This document shows, piece by piece, positions 14,974 through 24,393 of a stretch of DNA of 64,000 bases. Under the pieces are notes generated by a model. It saw only the letters and a program-made list of their open reading frames with translations. It made no database searches and was not told the origin of the DNA. Position 1 is the stretch's first letter. Each line of letters opens with the position of its first letter. The DNA is from Paracoxiella cheracis. GTDB taxonomy: Bacteria; Pseudomonadota; Gammaproteobacteria; Coxiellales; Coxiellaceae. The DNA lies in the NCBI RefSeq assembly GCF_049348705.1, contig NZ_CP186485.1, forward strand, positions 744,001 to 808,000, read 5' to 3'. Both the position numbers and the translations under genes were made by a program.

Positions 14974-16155
14974 TTATTTCACCATAATTGGTGCGAGGCG
15001 CTCTAGGGCCTTGTTCAATTTTTCTTCACTTGTCGCGTAAGAGATACGAATGTATCCTGATGCGCCAAAGGGTGTGCCGGGTACGACGGCCACGTTGGCT
15101 TCGTTCAAGATATGTTTAGCGAGTTCAATGTCAGAGCTTAGCTTCAGTCGTTGCATGGTCTTGGTGACATCGATGAACGAGTAAAATGCACCATCGGAAG
15201 GAATGCAGCTCACACCGTTCATGCTTTTCAGTTTTTCAATCACTAAGGCATTGCGTTTTTGATAAGCCTCAACCATGTATAAGTATTTGCTGCGGTCGAA
15301 TTCTAGGGCTGTTTTCGTCGCCACTTGCGCAATCGAATTTGGGCATCCTGTGCTTTGTGATTGGATTTTTTTCATCGCTTGAATAATTTCAGCAGGACCC
15401 GCCGCATAACCAATGCGCCAACCCGTCATCGCATACGCTTTTGAGGCGCCGTTAACGATGATCGTGCGATTGCGTAATTCTGGGCATACATTCAATAAAT
15501 TCGCAAACGTGCCGTTCCACAAAATATATTCATAAATGTCATCGGACATGATGATAATTTTCGGATGCTTTAATAAAACATTTGCCAATGCTTTTAATTC
15601 CGCCGCGGTATACGCCATTCCAGTTGGGTTGCGTGGGCTATTGATTATAAATAATCGCGTCTTAGGTGTGATCGCTGCTTCTAATTGTTGCGCCGTAATT
15701 TTAAAATGCTGATCAATGCCAGCACTTATTTCCACCGGAATTCCTTCTGCCATTTTGACAATTTCCGGGTAGCTCACCCAATAGGGTGCGGGAATAATGG
15801 CTTCATCACCAGGGTTAAGTACAGACAGTGCGCAGTTATAAATACTTTGTTTGGCGCCTGAGCTGACAACGATTTCTTTTAAATCATAATCAAGTTGGTT
15901 GTCGCGTTTGAATTTGTTGACGATGGCCTCTTTCAAGGGCACGTAACCATCAACATTCGTATATTTCGTGAAGTTGTCATGAATGGCTTGGATGGCTGCT
16001 TCTTTAATGGCGTCTGGTGTCGCAAAGTCAGGCTCGCCTTGACTTAAATTAATAATGTCCCGACCTTGGCTTTTTAACTCACGAGCTAGCGCGCCGACGG
16101 CTAGGGTGGCGGAGGGTTCAATTTTTTTAGTGCGTTCTGATAGCTCTGTTGTCAT
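14974..16155 (-). CDS. aspC: Aspartate aminotransferase (class I, PLP)
   Basis: Starting at the ATG at 16155 this gives 393 residues of a fold-type I aminotransferase that interconverts aspartate and oxaloacetate with glutamate/2-oxoglutarate. It has LSQGEPDFATPDAIKEAA, the cofactor-binding NSPRNPTGMAY, the PLP-binding Lys in GASKAYAMTGWRIGYAAG (about residue 235) and the C-terminal Arg region GYIRISYATS. The frame extends further upstream without a good start site. The Rhizobium/Thermus-type sequence is closer to AAT-1b enzymes than to E. coli AspC. It is divergent from uvrB. Confidence 0.9.
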   Translation of the reverse strand: MTTELSERTKKIEPSATLAVGALARELKSQGRDIINLSQGEPDFATPDAIKEAAIQAIHDNFTKYTNVDGYVPLKEAIVNKFKRDNQLDYDLKEIVVSSGAKQSIYNCALSVLNPGDEAIIPAPYWVSYPEIVKMAEGIPVEISAGIDQHFKITAQQLEAAITPKTRLFIINSPRNPTGMAYTAAELKALANVLLKHPKIIIMSDDIYEYILWNGTFANLLNVCPELRNRTIIVNGASKAYAMTGWRIGYAAGPAEIIQAMKKIQSQSTGCPNSIAQVATKTALEFDRSKYLYMVEAYQKRNALVIEKLKSMNGVSCIPSDGAFYSFIDVTKTMQRLKLSSDIELAKHILNEANVAVVPGTPFGASGYIRISYATSEEKLNKALERLAPIMVK

Positions 16156-16328
16156 GGATTTACTCCTTGTTTGTGAGGCATTAATGTAGCTGAAAATGGC
16201 AAAACGTGCTAGTCGCGTATGGGGTGAATTCCACAGAAGAAGGGGTATGGCTTTTGAATAATATACGCATCCCAGATGACATGTCATAATGACCTGCATA
16301 TCGCATGACCTTGAAGACAGAATTTATC

Positions 16329-18347
16329 ATGAAAAAACGCTTCGAACTCACATCGCAATTCCAGCCCAGCGGCGACCAACCTCAGGCTATTCAAAAGCTT
16401 GTGGAAGGGCTGACCGATGGGCTCGCATACCAAACCCTCTTAGGAGTCACTGGATCGGGTAAGACCTTTACCATTGCGAACGTCATTCAAGAGGTGCAGC
16501 GCCCGGCGATCATCATGGCGCCGAATAAAACGCTAGCCGCGCAGTTTTACGCCGAGATGCGTGAGTTTTTCCCACACAATGCCGTTGAGTATTTCGTTTC
16601 TTATTACGACTATTATCAACCGGAAGCCTACGTGCCAAGCAGCGATACGTATATCGAAAAGGATGCGGCGATTAGCGAACATATCGAACAGATGCGCCTG
16701 TCGGCAACAAAGGCTTTATTAGAGCGCGAAGACACGATCATTGTGGCGACGGTGTCTGCAATTTATGGTTTGGGTGATCCGGATACATATTTAAACATGG
16801 TGTTGCACATCAGTCGCGGTGAGCAAATTGATCAGCGCAGTATTTTGCATCGTTTGGCAGAAATGCAATACAAACGTAATGACGTTGAACTGCATCGCGC
16901 GACTTATCGCGTGCACGGCGATGTTATTGATATTTATCCCGCTGATTCTGAGCGTGAGGCGGTGCGTGTTGAATTGTTCGATAATGAAGTCGAAAATATT
17001 AGTTTTTTTGATCCGCTGACGGGGCATGTGTTGCGCAAAGTGCCGCGCGTGACTATTTTCCCTAAAACTCATTATGTCACTCCGCGACAAAAATTATTAG
17101 ACATGATCGATGAGATTAAAATCGAATTAAAAGACCGTCTCGATGTTTTAGAAAAAGCGAATAAATTAGTAGAGCGGCAGCGACTCGAGCAACGCACCAA
17201 ATTCGATATTGAAATGATTGTGGAACTTGGTTATTGCTCAGGCATTGAAAATTACTCGCGCTATTTATCCGGTCGTGCAGCGGGTGAGCCGCCGCCAACG
17301 TTAATGGATTATTTACCCAAAAACGCCTTAATGATTATCGATGAATCGCACGTCACGATTCCGCAAATTGGTGGCATGTATCGCGGTGATCGTGCGCGTA
17401 AAGAAACATTGGTGGAATACGGTTTTCGGTTACCATCGGCGTTAGACAATCGACCTTTGCGTTTTGATGAGTTTGAACAATTAGCACCGCAAATGATTTT
17501 TGTATCGGCAACGCCGAGCACCTATGAAGCTGAGCATGCAGATAATGTAGTAGAATTATTAGTGCGCCCTACGGGATTAATTGATCCAGAAGTTGAAATA
17601 CGTCCCGTGGCAACACAGGTTGACGATTTGTTGTCGGAAATTAAAAAGCGCGTGGTGCAAAAAGAACGTGTGTTGGTAACGACATTGACGAAACGCATGG
17701 CAGAGGATTTAACTGAATATTTGAGTGAACACGGTGTTAGCGTGCGTTATTTGCATTCGGACATTGACACAGTTGAGCGTGTCGAAATTATTCGTGATTT
17801 ACGTTTGGGGGCTTTTGATGTTTTGGTCGGAATTAATTTATTGCGCGAAGGTTTAGATATTCCTGAGGTGTCGTTAGTAGCAATTTTAGATGCTGATAAA
17901 GAAGGTTTTTTACGATCCGAGCGATCCTTGATTCAAACGATGGGGCGTGCTGCACGAAATATTCACGGTAAAGCTATTTTGTATGCAGATCGGATGACAA
18001 ATTCGATGGACCGTGCGCTTAAAGAAGCAGAGCGTCGTCGTAAGATTCAAAAAGCGTATAATAAAAAACACAACATCACGCCAACAGGAATCAAGAAAGC
18101 AATCAGCGATATTATGGAAGGCGCTCGTGACCATACTGAAAAAGGTCGTTTTATTGATAAGGCACAAATGGTAGCAGAGGAGGAGGCCGAATATATTGCG
18201 ATGCCACCTAAAAAACTTGCGAAATATCTGCGAGACCTCGAAGAGCAAATGTTTCGTCATGCGCGAGATTTGGAGTTTGAAGAAGCGGCTATGCTGCGCG
18301 ATAAAATTGAAGCGATCAGAAAAGGGGTTTTAGAAATTAAAAATTAA
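16329..18347 (+). CDS. uvrB: Excinuclease ABC subunit B
   Basis: This 672-residue UvrB is the damage-verification helicase of nucleotide excision repair, working with UvrA and UvrC. It shows Walker A GVTGSGKT near residue 40, the beta-hairpin SYYDYYQPEAYVPSSDTYIE, DEAD-like MIIDESH, motif VI QTMGRAARN and the C-terminal UVR domain that binds UvrC (YLRDLEEQMFRHARDLEFEE). I chose the ATG at 16329 because the family starts at this point. I see no CTGT-N8-ACAG LexA box in the 170-base upstream interval. The stop overlaps the convergent DUF2490 remnant by 4 bases. Confidence 0.97.
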   Translation: MKKRFELTSQFQPSGDQPQAIQKLVEGLTDGLAYQTLLGVTGSGKTFTIANVIQEVQRPAIIMAPNKTLAAQFYAEMREFFPHNAVEYFVSYYDYYQPEAYVPSSDTYIEKDAAISEHIEQMRLSATKALLEREDTIIVATVSAIYGLGDPDTYLNMVLHISRGEQIDQRSILHRLAEMQYKRNDVELHRATYRVHGDVIDIYPADSEREAVRVELFDNEVENISFFDPLTGHVLRKVPRVTIFPKTHYVTPRQKLLDMIDEIKIELKDRLDVLEKANKLVERQRLEQRTKFDIEMIVELGYCSGIENYSRYLSGRAAGEPPPTLMDYLPKNALMIIDESHVTIPQIGGMYRGDRARKETLVEYGFRLPSALDNRPLRFDEFEQLAPQMIFVSATPSTYEAEHADNVVELLVRPTGLIDPEVEIRPVATQVDDLLSEIKKRVVQKERVLVTTLTKRMAEDLTEYLSEHGVSVRYLHSDIDTVERVEIIRDLRLGAFDVLVGINLLREGLDIPEVSLVAILDADKEGFLRSERSLIQTMGRAARNIHGKAILYADRMTNSMDRALKEAERRRKIQKAYNKKHNITPTGIKKAISDIMEGARDHTEKGRFIDKAQMVAEEEAEYIAMPPKKLAKYLRDLEEQMFRHARDLEFEEAAMLRDKIEAIRKGVLEIKN

Positions 18348-18739
18348 AAAAAGTTGAATGATAAAAATAAAACATGATTCATCACATTTCGAGGAGTTGT
18401 TAATACTAATTGATTCAAATAACCAATGCTCCAGACAAAAGTGTTTTTTGCATTAGGAATCTCAAATCCTAAAAAGAGTCGGTTTTGCTCTAAAGTATCA
18501 GGGCTGACCCAGACAGGATGGTTTAAGTTAAAAAACATCTCATCAGAAATAACAGGCGTTACCCTATCTCTAATTGTGTTTGTGAATTTAAGGATAAATT
18601 TTTGTCGCACTTGTAAATTAAGCCCATGTTCATCTAAATCATCAATCTGCTCGAATCGTGTGCGCAGTGCTATTTCTAAATGATTGTGTCTGATTGGCGT
18701 CCATAAGAATTGTTGCCAAAATCGTTGTTCGTACTCTAT
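18344..18739 (-). pseudogene. DUF2490 outer-membrane protein, C-terminal part
   Basis: This fragment encodes IEYEQRFWQQFLWTPI onward, with NHLEIALRTRFEQ, IRDRVTPVISDEMFFNLN and GFEIPNAKNTFVWSIGYLNQ, typical of DUF2490 barrel proteins. Its N-terminal half lies at 20244-20548. Removing the 249-bp repeat (18740-18988) and the IS3 element rejoins the two in frame (..NNRLVI + IEYEQ..). An apparent TTG start inside the repeat would give a chimeric 165-residue product, which I regard as incidental. Confidence 0.88.
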
Positions 18740-18988
18740 CGATGCGCGCCATGGAGAGCGAAGCGAAGGCGCGTATTCCGCGGTAGGCTCGGATTTTTTG
18801 CCGAGCGTAAGCGACTGCAAAAAATCTTTACGAGCCGTCAAGTCATTTGAGAGCCCGTGCGTAGTCGAGCCGTGAGGTCGCGGAGCGCGGGCGACGAGGA
18901 CGTCCGCGGCTATTTAAGTTGTCGCGTATTGCGAGTCGATTATTGACAGGGATGGCAATAATCTATCACGAGCATCGCGACACGCTTG
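18740..18988 (-). repeat. 249-bp hairpin-rich repeat, copy B (inside DUF2490 gene)
   Basis: Identical to copy A, in reverse orientation in the window but in the same orientation relative to the interrupted gene. It lies between codons ATT and ATA of the DUF2490 gene with no target duplication. Only three bases (AAT, 18989-18991) separate it from the IS3 element. Confidence 0.95.
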
Positions 18989-19053
18989 AATCTTCCCCTA
19001 AATTACCGGACACTAATTTGTTAAAATCTATGAAGTAACAAAGAGGTGATCTC

Positions 19054-19356
19054 ATGACAAAGAAGACTCGAAAATACACACCGGAATTTAAAGAAGAAGC
19101 AATCCATCTAGCACTCAGTTCTCCTTCCGTGTTAAGCGCTGCAAAAGACTTAGGCATGCCCGAAGCGACCCTCCACACCTGGGTGGATAAAGCCAGGAAG
19201 AGTGGTGAAGTGATTCATCCCAGCGCAAAGCAACCGGTCAACATAGGGGAACTCATTGAATAAAATCAACAGCTTAAGAAGCGACTGGCACGACTGGAAC
19301 AGGAGAAAGCCATTCTAAAAAAGGTGGCCACGTACTTCGCGAAAGAACTCGAGTAA
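19054..19356 (+). pseudogene. IS3 orfA with in-frame stop
   Basis: OrfA encodes the helix-turn-helix protein that combines with OrfB to form transposase: KYTPEFKEEAIHLALSS, then ATLHTWVDKARKSG. A TAA at 19261-19263 interrupts the frame after GELIE. The frame then continues as the leucine-zipper part NQQLKKRLARLEQEKAILKK to a stop at 19356. An A6G slippery run at 19315-19321 is the usual site of programmed -1 frameshifting into orfB. The nonsense codon would prevent the OrfAB fusion, so this copy is probably inactive by itself. Confidence 0.88.
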
Positions 19357-19400
19357 AGTACAGCTTTATTCAAAAGCACGCCCAACTATTTGGAATTAAC

Positions 19401-20207
19401 TTGCTATGTGATGTACTGGGTGTCAGTCGTAGTGGTTATTATGACTGGCTATCGCGACCTATGAGCCCACGTGAGCAAGCAAACCAACAATTAGATGAAA
19501 AAATTAAGGTAATTTATATGAGAAACAAACAACGTTACGGTTCACCACGTATAACTCGTGCATTGCAAGCGGAATCGATTTCCTGCAGTCACACGCGTAT
19601 TGAGCGGCGTATGCGCTCCATGGGCTTAAAAGCACTTGCCAAGCGTAGATTTAAAATAACCACAGACTCGGGTCACAACAAGGCTATTTTTGAGAATATT
19701 TTAAAGAGAGATTTCACGAGAACGGCGATCAATCAAAAATGGGTGAGTGATCTGACGTACATTCCAACCCGTGAAGGTTGGTTGTATTTAGCGGTGGTTA
19801 TCGATGTGCATTCACGTTCGGTTATTGGCTCGTCAATGAATAAAAGCATGAAACAAGATTTAGTGTGTGATGCGTTATTGATGGCGTTATTCAAACGAAA
19901 ATATCCAAAGCAAGTGATTATACACTCTGATCGGGGCAGTCAATATTGTTCGAAAAAATATAGGGAAATCATCAAGCAAAACAAGCTGATTGGTTCAATG
20001 AGCAGAAAGGCTAATTGTTGGGATAATGCCATTGCAGAAAGTTTTTTCCATACCCTAAAAACGGAACTTGTGCATGTGAATGATTACACAACACGCGCTG
20101 AAGCAAGGCAAAGTCTTTTTCAGTATATTGAAGGCTATTACAATCACAGAAGAATGCATTCAGCTATTGACTACAAGACCCCTGTTGCGCTTGAATGTGC
20201 TGCGTAA
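19401..20207 (+). CDS. IS3-family OrfB (integrase-core transposase)
   Basis: This 268-residue catalytic subunit has an HTH_21-type N terminus (GVSRSGYYDWLSRP, RYGSPRITRAL) and an rve integrase core. The DDE residues are in WVSDLTYIP, IIHSDRGSQY and NAIAESFFHTLK, with C-terminal RRMHSAIDYKTPVA. The frame is open upstream to about 19354 and natural synthesis is as a frameshift fusion with orfA. OrfB itself looks intact; orfA is broken. Confidence 0.9.
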   Translation: MLCDVLGVSRSGYYDWLSRPMSPREQANQQLDEKIKVIYMRNKQRYGSPRITRALQAESISCSHTRIERRMRSMGLKALAKRRFKITTDSGHNKAIFENILKRDFTRTAINQKWVSDLTYIPTREGWLYLAVVIDVHSRSVIGSSMNKSMKQDLVCDALLMALFKRKYPKQVIIHSDRGSQYCSKKYREIIKQNKLIGSMSRKANCWDNAIAESFFHTLKTELVHVNDYTTRAEARQSLFQYIEGYYNHRRMHSAIDYKTPVALECAA

Positions 20208-20243
20208 AATCGAAAAAAAATGTGTCCGGTAAAGTGAGGGAAG

Positions 20244-20548
20244 ATCACTAATCTATTATTGGTTTCATTGTAGATATATCTGAAGTCATAACCTACCCAA
20301 ATATTGATCGAAGGATTAACTGTGTAATCAAGAGCGCCGCGTATGAAAGTGCTATCAAATACGTTGTTACGAGTATTTAATCGATTTTGGACCTGAAAAA
20401 TATATTGTAGTTTCTTCGAATTGGGAAAAAAATTTTTAACTGTAAGATTAGTCCATTGACCGCCTTCTTCAATGAGTGGTCTTGCAAGTGTCATCACGGG
20501 AGTGATGAATAACAGCAGCAATAACATCCTTGTGAATAGCTGACGCAT
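20244..20548 (-). pseudogene. DUF2490 outer-membrane protein, N-terminal part
   Basis: The fragment has a signal peptide (MRQLFTRMLLLLLFITPVMT, cleavage near TLA) and then barrel strands typical of DUF2490: GGQWTNLTVKNFF, KLQYIFQVQNRLN, FIRGALDYTVNPSINIWVGY. It is cut after NETNNRLV by the IS3 element. It is probably no longer exported as a functional barrel. The gene lies 25 bases downstream of the siderophore synthetase gene. Confidence 0.88.
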
Positions 20549-20573
20549 TAATTTATAGTCCGTTTGTTAGTAA

Positions 20574-22370
20574 TTATGTTTCTTTTAACGGATTTGTAAT
20601 TGGCACGTAAATATAATCATGCGATACATTGTCGAGTCGCATGCGTAATAATGCCTTTAAAACCCAATCCTTTTCTAAAATAGCGTGTCGTTCTTGTTGC
20701 CATACTGTTGGCTCCATTCGTGCTTTGAGCGCATCAAAGCGTTCTTCCGTTATTTCTCTGACAAGAATCCAAAAAGTTGATTCCGGTACATTATAGTATT
20801 GAGACAAATGAAAAATCCACTCGCCTAAATGATATTGATACGTTGTATGCAGTAATTTATTGCGCACTTCATCGCGCTCTTCGCGTAATGTGGCAGAGCT
20901 GGGATAGGGAACCAAGTTGAAACCTTGTCCTTTAAAAGTAGGCAAATGCAATCGTAATCCACCGAAGTCACGCGCAATCGTGGCAACGGGATTGCCTTGG
21001 TGAAAGACTGCGATGGTGTTTTGCTGGTGCGCCTCTAGTGCAACGCCGTAAAGTAAATAAAGATCTAAATAACTGTTTAATACAATCTTGGCATAGCGTT
21101 GAAAATAACGTTTTGCGTCATCCACATTGTTGACACCAGCATGTTGCATGATTTCAATCAAGAGCGGAACTTGGTGGACTGGTGTTTTCTCAAAGAGGGC
21201 GGCCACGACGATGCCGGTTTCATCAGTGTATAAATGATTATTCACGTTGTCTCTAAAAATTACGGATAAATGTTTTGCAGTTTCATCGGCAAAGCCTTTA
21301 GCATGCAAGCCGATGAGCTCAGGCATGAAACGTAAGGTGCCATTAAAATTGTTTTCTTGTGCTAGGATTTGACTTAAAAAAAAGCTTATTTTAGGGCCAT
21401 TTTCAGTAGAGGCTGGAGAAACCGTACGTATAGCGCTTGTGGTTTGTACGGCAATCGGTAATTTGATGTGTGGTTGATAGGGGTTAGAGATCGGCACAAC
21501 GGTTCGAAAGGATAACGTTGGATTTGTAGGTAGCGTGACACTCTCGAAAATATGTAAATATCCTGACTCAAGTAATGCTTTAAATCGTGAGTGAATGATA
21601 TGCACAGCCTGCCAGGGATGAATGGGCAGAGGGATGTAATTTTTACTATCAAGCCCATTTAATTTTAATTGCAATGCCCACAATGTTTTAATGTTGGGAA
21701 AGTGTTCAAAGAACCAATCGATATACTGTAAATCGTTGCTTATCGCTTCGATGTGTACGATATCGCGATGGATGGCGCCGATATAAATAGAGGTTTGTTG
21801 ATGGAATTCCGGTGAATACTGAATGACGTCTTGTGGCGATAATCCCAATTTTGTTTTGCTGCAAGGATGGTACGGATGACCTTGGGTTGTCCATTGTTCG
21901 TAGAATAGGCTCTTATTGTGAATGTCTTGCTCATCAATCCATCGGAAAAAATTGTCGCTGTTGGATTGATTCATTGAAGCAGCTAAAGTTTCATTGTACT
22001 GTTTATTATTTTCATCACTAAGTGCGGTATTGTCAACGTGACTTTCAATTTCAGTTAGAAAATGTTCCCATTGTGTTTGATCGAGTTGGAGTCCTAACTC
22101 TGGTTTTATAATGGTTAATAATTGCATTGGGTCAGCTATTTGCTTGGGTGATGTTATTGGGGATTTCAAATAAAAAATATCACCTTTAATTTGATAGTGT
22201 CTGAGTGATGAGATTGTTAAATCTTGTAGCTGTAGTGAGGCAGAAGTGTTTGACAGCGGAATAATAAAGGTATCGTTTTGTTTGCTGACGGATAGTAATT
22301 GTTCGCGAAGGAAAGCTTGTAGTAGGCGCGCAATGCATTCGCGCTGTGCTTTATGTTTCGTCGGATTCAT
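20574..22370 (-). CDS. NIS siderophore synthetase (IucA/IucC family)
   Basis: This 598-residue protein is an ATP-dependent condensing enzyme that joins a carboxylate such as citrate to an amine or hydroxamate in siderophore assembly. Diagnostic segments are GHPYHPCSKTKLGLS (about residue 165), YIPLPIHPWQ, KLPIAVQTTSAIRTVSP with the ATP-binding Thr/Ser, and IARDFGGLRLHLP, followed by the FhuF-like C-terminal region. The start overlaps the dedA stop by 20 bases. No exporter, second synthetase or receptor is in the window. Related to legiobactin/FrgA-type genes of Legionella by family; the actual product is unknown. Confidence 0.9.
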   Translation of the reverse strand: MNPTKHKAQRECIARLLQAFLREQLLSVSKQNDTFIIPLSNTSASLQLQDLTISSLRHYQIKGDIFYLKSPITSPKQIADPMQLLTIIKPELGLQLDQTQWEHFLTEIESHVDNTALSDENNKQYNETLAASMNQSNSDNFFRWIDEQDIHNKSLFYEQWTTQGHPYHPCSKTKLGLSPQDVIQYSPEFHQQTSIYIGAIHRDIVHIEAISNDLQYIDWFFEHFPNIKTLWALQLKLNGLDSKNYIPLPIHPWQAVHIIHSRFKALLESGYLHIFESVTLPTNPTLSFRTVVPISNPYQPHIKLPIAVQTTSAIRTVSPASTENGPKISFFLSQILAQENNFNGTLRFMPELIGLHAKGFADETAKHLSVIFRDNVNNHLYTDETGIVVAALFEKTPVHQVPLLIEIMQHAGVNNVDDAKRYFQRYAKIVLNSYLDLYLLYGVALEAHQQNTIAVFHQGNPVATIARDFGGLRLHLPTFKGQGFNLVPYPSSATLREERDEVRNKLLHTTYQYHLGEWIFHLSQYYNVPESTFWILVREITEERFDALKARMEPTVWQQERHAILEKDWVLKALLRMRLDNVSHDYIYVPITNPLKET

Positions 22371-22971
22371 GTTCAGTTCGAACCCTCTGTTTGAAGTAGT
22401 GCCAAATTGCTGGAGTGATAGAAAGAAAAATCACACACAATGCGACTGGCAAAATGTATTTGCCAATGCCTGGGACTAGGCTATCAAGATAGTAGCCGAT
22501 CAACGTCACGCCGCCCGCCCAAATGAATGCACCGATGATATTAAATAACACGTAGGTGCGATATTGCATTTTTGCCATGCCGGCAACAATTGGAACGAAC
22601 GTTCGCAAAATGGGTACTAATCGTCCCAGAACTAAAGCTTTCCCGCCGTGTTTTTCATAAAACTTTCCAGCTTGAATTAAATAGTGTTTTTTAAATAGCA
22701 ACGAATCATTTCGACGCAATAACCAGTTTCCGAGTTTTTCTCCAAACCAATAGGCGACAAAGTAGCCGGCACAGGCAGTGACAATCATTAAGGGGGTTAA
22801 GAGCCAAACATTGAATATATCTTGTGAGGCGAGTAATCCGGCGGCGAATAATAAACTATCCCCCGGTAAAAAAAATCCAAGAAAAATGCCTGTTTCCAGG
22901 AAGATAATTAATAACACACCGACATATCCTAGTGTCTGTACCCATTTTGTGATATCGAAATGTATTTGCAT
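22351..22971 (-). CDS. DedA-family membrane protein
   Basis: This 206-residue inner-membrane protein has the DedA (VTT) pattern. ETGIFLGFFLPGDSLLFAAG near residue 26 is the re-entrant loop with acidic residues. GRLVPILRTFVPIVAGMAKM follows, then several hydrophobic helices. DedA proteins are flippase-type transporters, recently linked to undecaprenyl-phosphate or phosphatidylethanolamine recycling. It overlaps the siderophore gene start by 20 bases and follows the DUF3301 gene by 9, so it is part of one operon. The link to siderophore synthesis may be only positional. Confidence 0.9.
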   Translation of the reverse strand: MQIHFDITKWVQTLGYVGVLLIIFLETGIFLGFFLPGDSLLFAAGLLASQDIFNVWLLTPLMIVTACAGYFVAYWFGEKLGNWLLRRNDSLLFKKHYLIQAGKFYEKHGGKALVLGRLVPILRTFVPIVAGMAKMQYRTYVLFNIIGAFIWAGGVTLIGYYLDSLVPGIGKYILPVALCVIFLSITPAIWHYFKQRVRTEHESDET

Positions 22972-22980
22972 GACTAATCC

Positions 22981-23346
22981 TTAGCTTCGTTTGGTTGGGA
23001 ATTGAATGACATTGTCTGTATTGTTCGATTGACTATCATCATTAATTGGGGGTAAACCGATCTCAATGACCTGATTATCCAATATTGTGATGGTGCTGCT
23101 CAATCGTGCTTGTCCATCGTAGTAATCGAATCCATAGCGGCGTTTGAAACGGACTCGACCCGAATCGTTGCGTTGCAAAGTTATTTTTTGAAAATTTGTT
23201 GTGCCATCGAGAAATTGCAGACTTCGTTTTTTACAAGCTTTTTTGCTAGCGGTGATAGCTAATTCTTTGGCTCTCATAGAGGATTCCCAAAACCAAATCA
23301 ATAATGCAATAATAATAAGGACAATCAATCCGGTTATCGTCAGCAT
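22981..23346 (-). CDS. DUF3301-family membrane-anchored protein
   Basis: This 121-residue protein has one N-terminal transmembrane helix (LTITGLIVLIIIALLIWFW) and then the DUF3301 pattern RAKELAITASKKACKKRSLQ, LDGTTNFQKITLQRN, RVRFKRRYGFDYY. The family is common in gammaproteobacteria with no known function. The protein faces the cytoplasm or periplasm by a single anchor. It begins 1 base after birA ends, so it is co-transcribed. Confidence 0.85.
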   Translation of the reverse strand: MLTITGLIVLIIIALLIWFWESSMRAKELAITASKKACKKRSLQFLDGTTNFQKITLQRNDSGRVRFKRRYGFDYYDGQARLSSTITILDNQVIEIGLPPINDDSQSNNTDNVIQFPTKRS

Positions 23347-23347
23347 A

Positions 23348-24346
23348 TTATTTCTCTTTTGCTAAGCGAAGGCTTAATTCACCACTAAAAAAACGTTTTT
23401 TCTCATTATGTTCACACAATAAAATTAATTCTCCTTTATCGGAGATATTATCCATAACACCGTTGATAGTTCCGCTCGGTGTATGCAGTGTCACAGTTTT
23501 TCCGAGCATATGATCGAGAGTTCTCCATGTTTTAATGAATGGTTCTAGACCTTTTTCTTCGAAAGTAATAATTGTGTGTAGGATTTCGTTGAGTAATAAA
23601 CCTGCTAATTGATTGCGGCGGGGGGGTAGGTGTGTAATCTGTTGTATGTCCACCCAGGGTTGATCAATTTGATCGGGATATTTATTAGGGATGTAGGTAT
23701 TGATGCCAACACCGATCACAACGGCGCAATAACCATGATGCTCTGCCACCATTTCGAGAAGCACGCCACTCAATTTACGTCCATACCATAAAATATCGTT
23801 TGGCCATTTCACAGCGATGCCATCTTCAACGCCATAACGTTTCAATGCATTAACAGCAGCAAGCGCGATGGCAAGGCTTAAGCCTACAATTTCAGCGGGA
23901 TCTTTTTTAAAATGCCACAAGAGTGAATGGCAAATATTGCTACCAAATGAAGCGATCCAACGTCGGCCGCGACGGCCTCGGCCTTGAGATTGATATTCTG
24001 CAAAACAAGCGATATTTTTATTGGGGTGCTGTGGTTGTAGTTCTAATAAATAATCGTTGGTAGATTTGATTTCATCGAGAATGATTAAATCATCGAGTTT
24101 ATTTTTAACAGTTTTATCCAGCACTTGTTCGATAGTTTTTTGATCGAGCAATTCGATACCGTGGGGAATGCGATAACCGCGCCCTGAAACAGAGTCGATA
24201 ACAATGCCGTAATCAGTGAGTTGCTTAACAGCTTTCCAAACAGCACTGCGAGAAATACCGAGTGCGTGGGCTAAAGCTTCTCCAGAATGGAACTCGCCGT
24301 CACTGAGTAGCTCTAAGAGTTTGTAGCTGGTTTGTGTTTTTTTCAT
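23348..24346 (-). CDS. birA: Biotin--[acetyl-CoA-carboxylase] ligase / biotin operon repressor
   Basis: This 332-residue BirA has an N-terminal winged helix (LLSDGEFHSGEALAHALGIS, RSAVWKAVKQL), the ligase domain with biotin loop QGRGRRGRRWIA and KWPNDILWYGRKLSGVL, and a C-terminal SH3-like domain (TLHTPSGTINGVMDNI). It activates biotin to biotinyl-AMP and attaches it to the carboxyl carrier protein. With the winged helix it can also act as a repressor, but no biotin genes are in the window. Confidence 0.95.
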   Translation of the reverse strand: MKKTQTSYKLLELLSDGEFHSGEALAHALGISRSAVWKAVKQLTDYGIVIDSVSGRGYRIPHGIELLDQKTIEQVLDKTVKNKLDDLIILDEIKSTNDYLLELQPQHPNKNIACFAEYQSQGRGRRGRRWIASFGSNICHSLLWHFKKDPAEIVGLSLAIALAAVNALKRYGVEDGIAVKWPNDILWYGRKLSGVLLEMVAEHHGYCAVVIGVGINTYIPNKYPDQIDQPWVDIQQITHLPPRRNQLAGLLLNEILHTIITFEEKGLEPFIKTWRTLDHMLGKTVTLHTPSGTINGVMDNISDKGELILLCEHNEKKRFFSGELSLRLAKEK

Positions 24347-24393
24347 GTGAATCGATTATCGCACTAAATAATTTGATGCGCTAGGGCAGCGAC

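Larger units (their letters stand above)
18992..20243 (+). mobile_element. IS3-family insertion sequence
   Basis: The ends are imperfect 22-bp inverted repeats: CTTCCCCTAAATTACCGGACAC at the left against CTTCCCTCACTTTACCGGACAC read in from the right. The element is about 1252 bp and holds orfA and orfB. Flanks are AAT on the left and ATC on the right, so only AT is shared and a clear 3-bp duplication is not seen. It interrupts the DUF2490 gene beside the 249-bp repeat. Confidence 0.88.

Noticed and set aside
16190..16328. SOS box upstream of uvrB
   Set aside because: No CTGT-N8-ACAG or close variant was found on reading the interval.
18344..18841. Apparent 165-residue protein starting inside repeat copy B
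   Set aside because: The N-terminal 34 residues come from the repeat; the rest is the C-terminal part of the DUF2490 gene.
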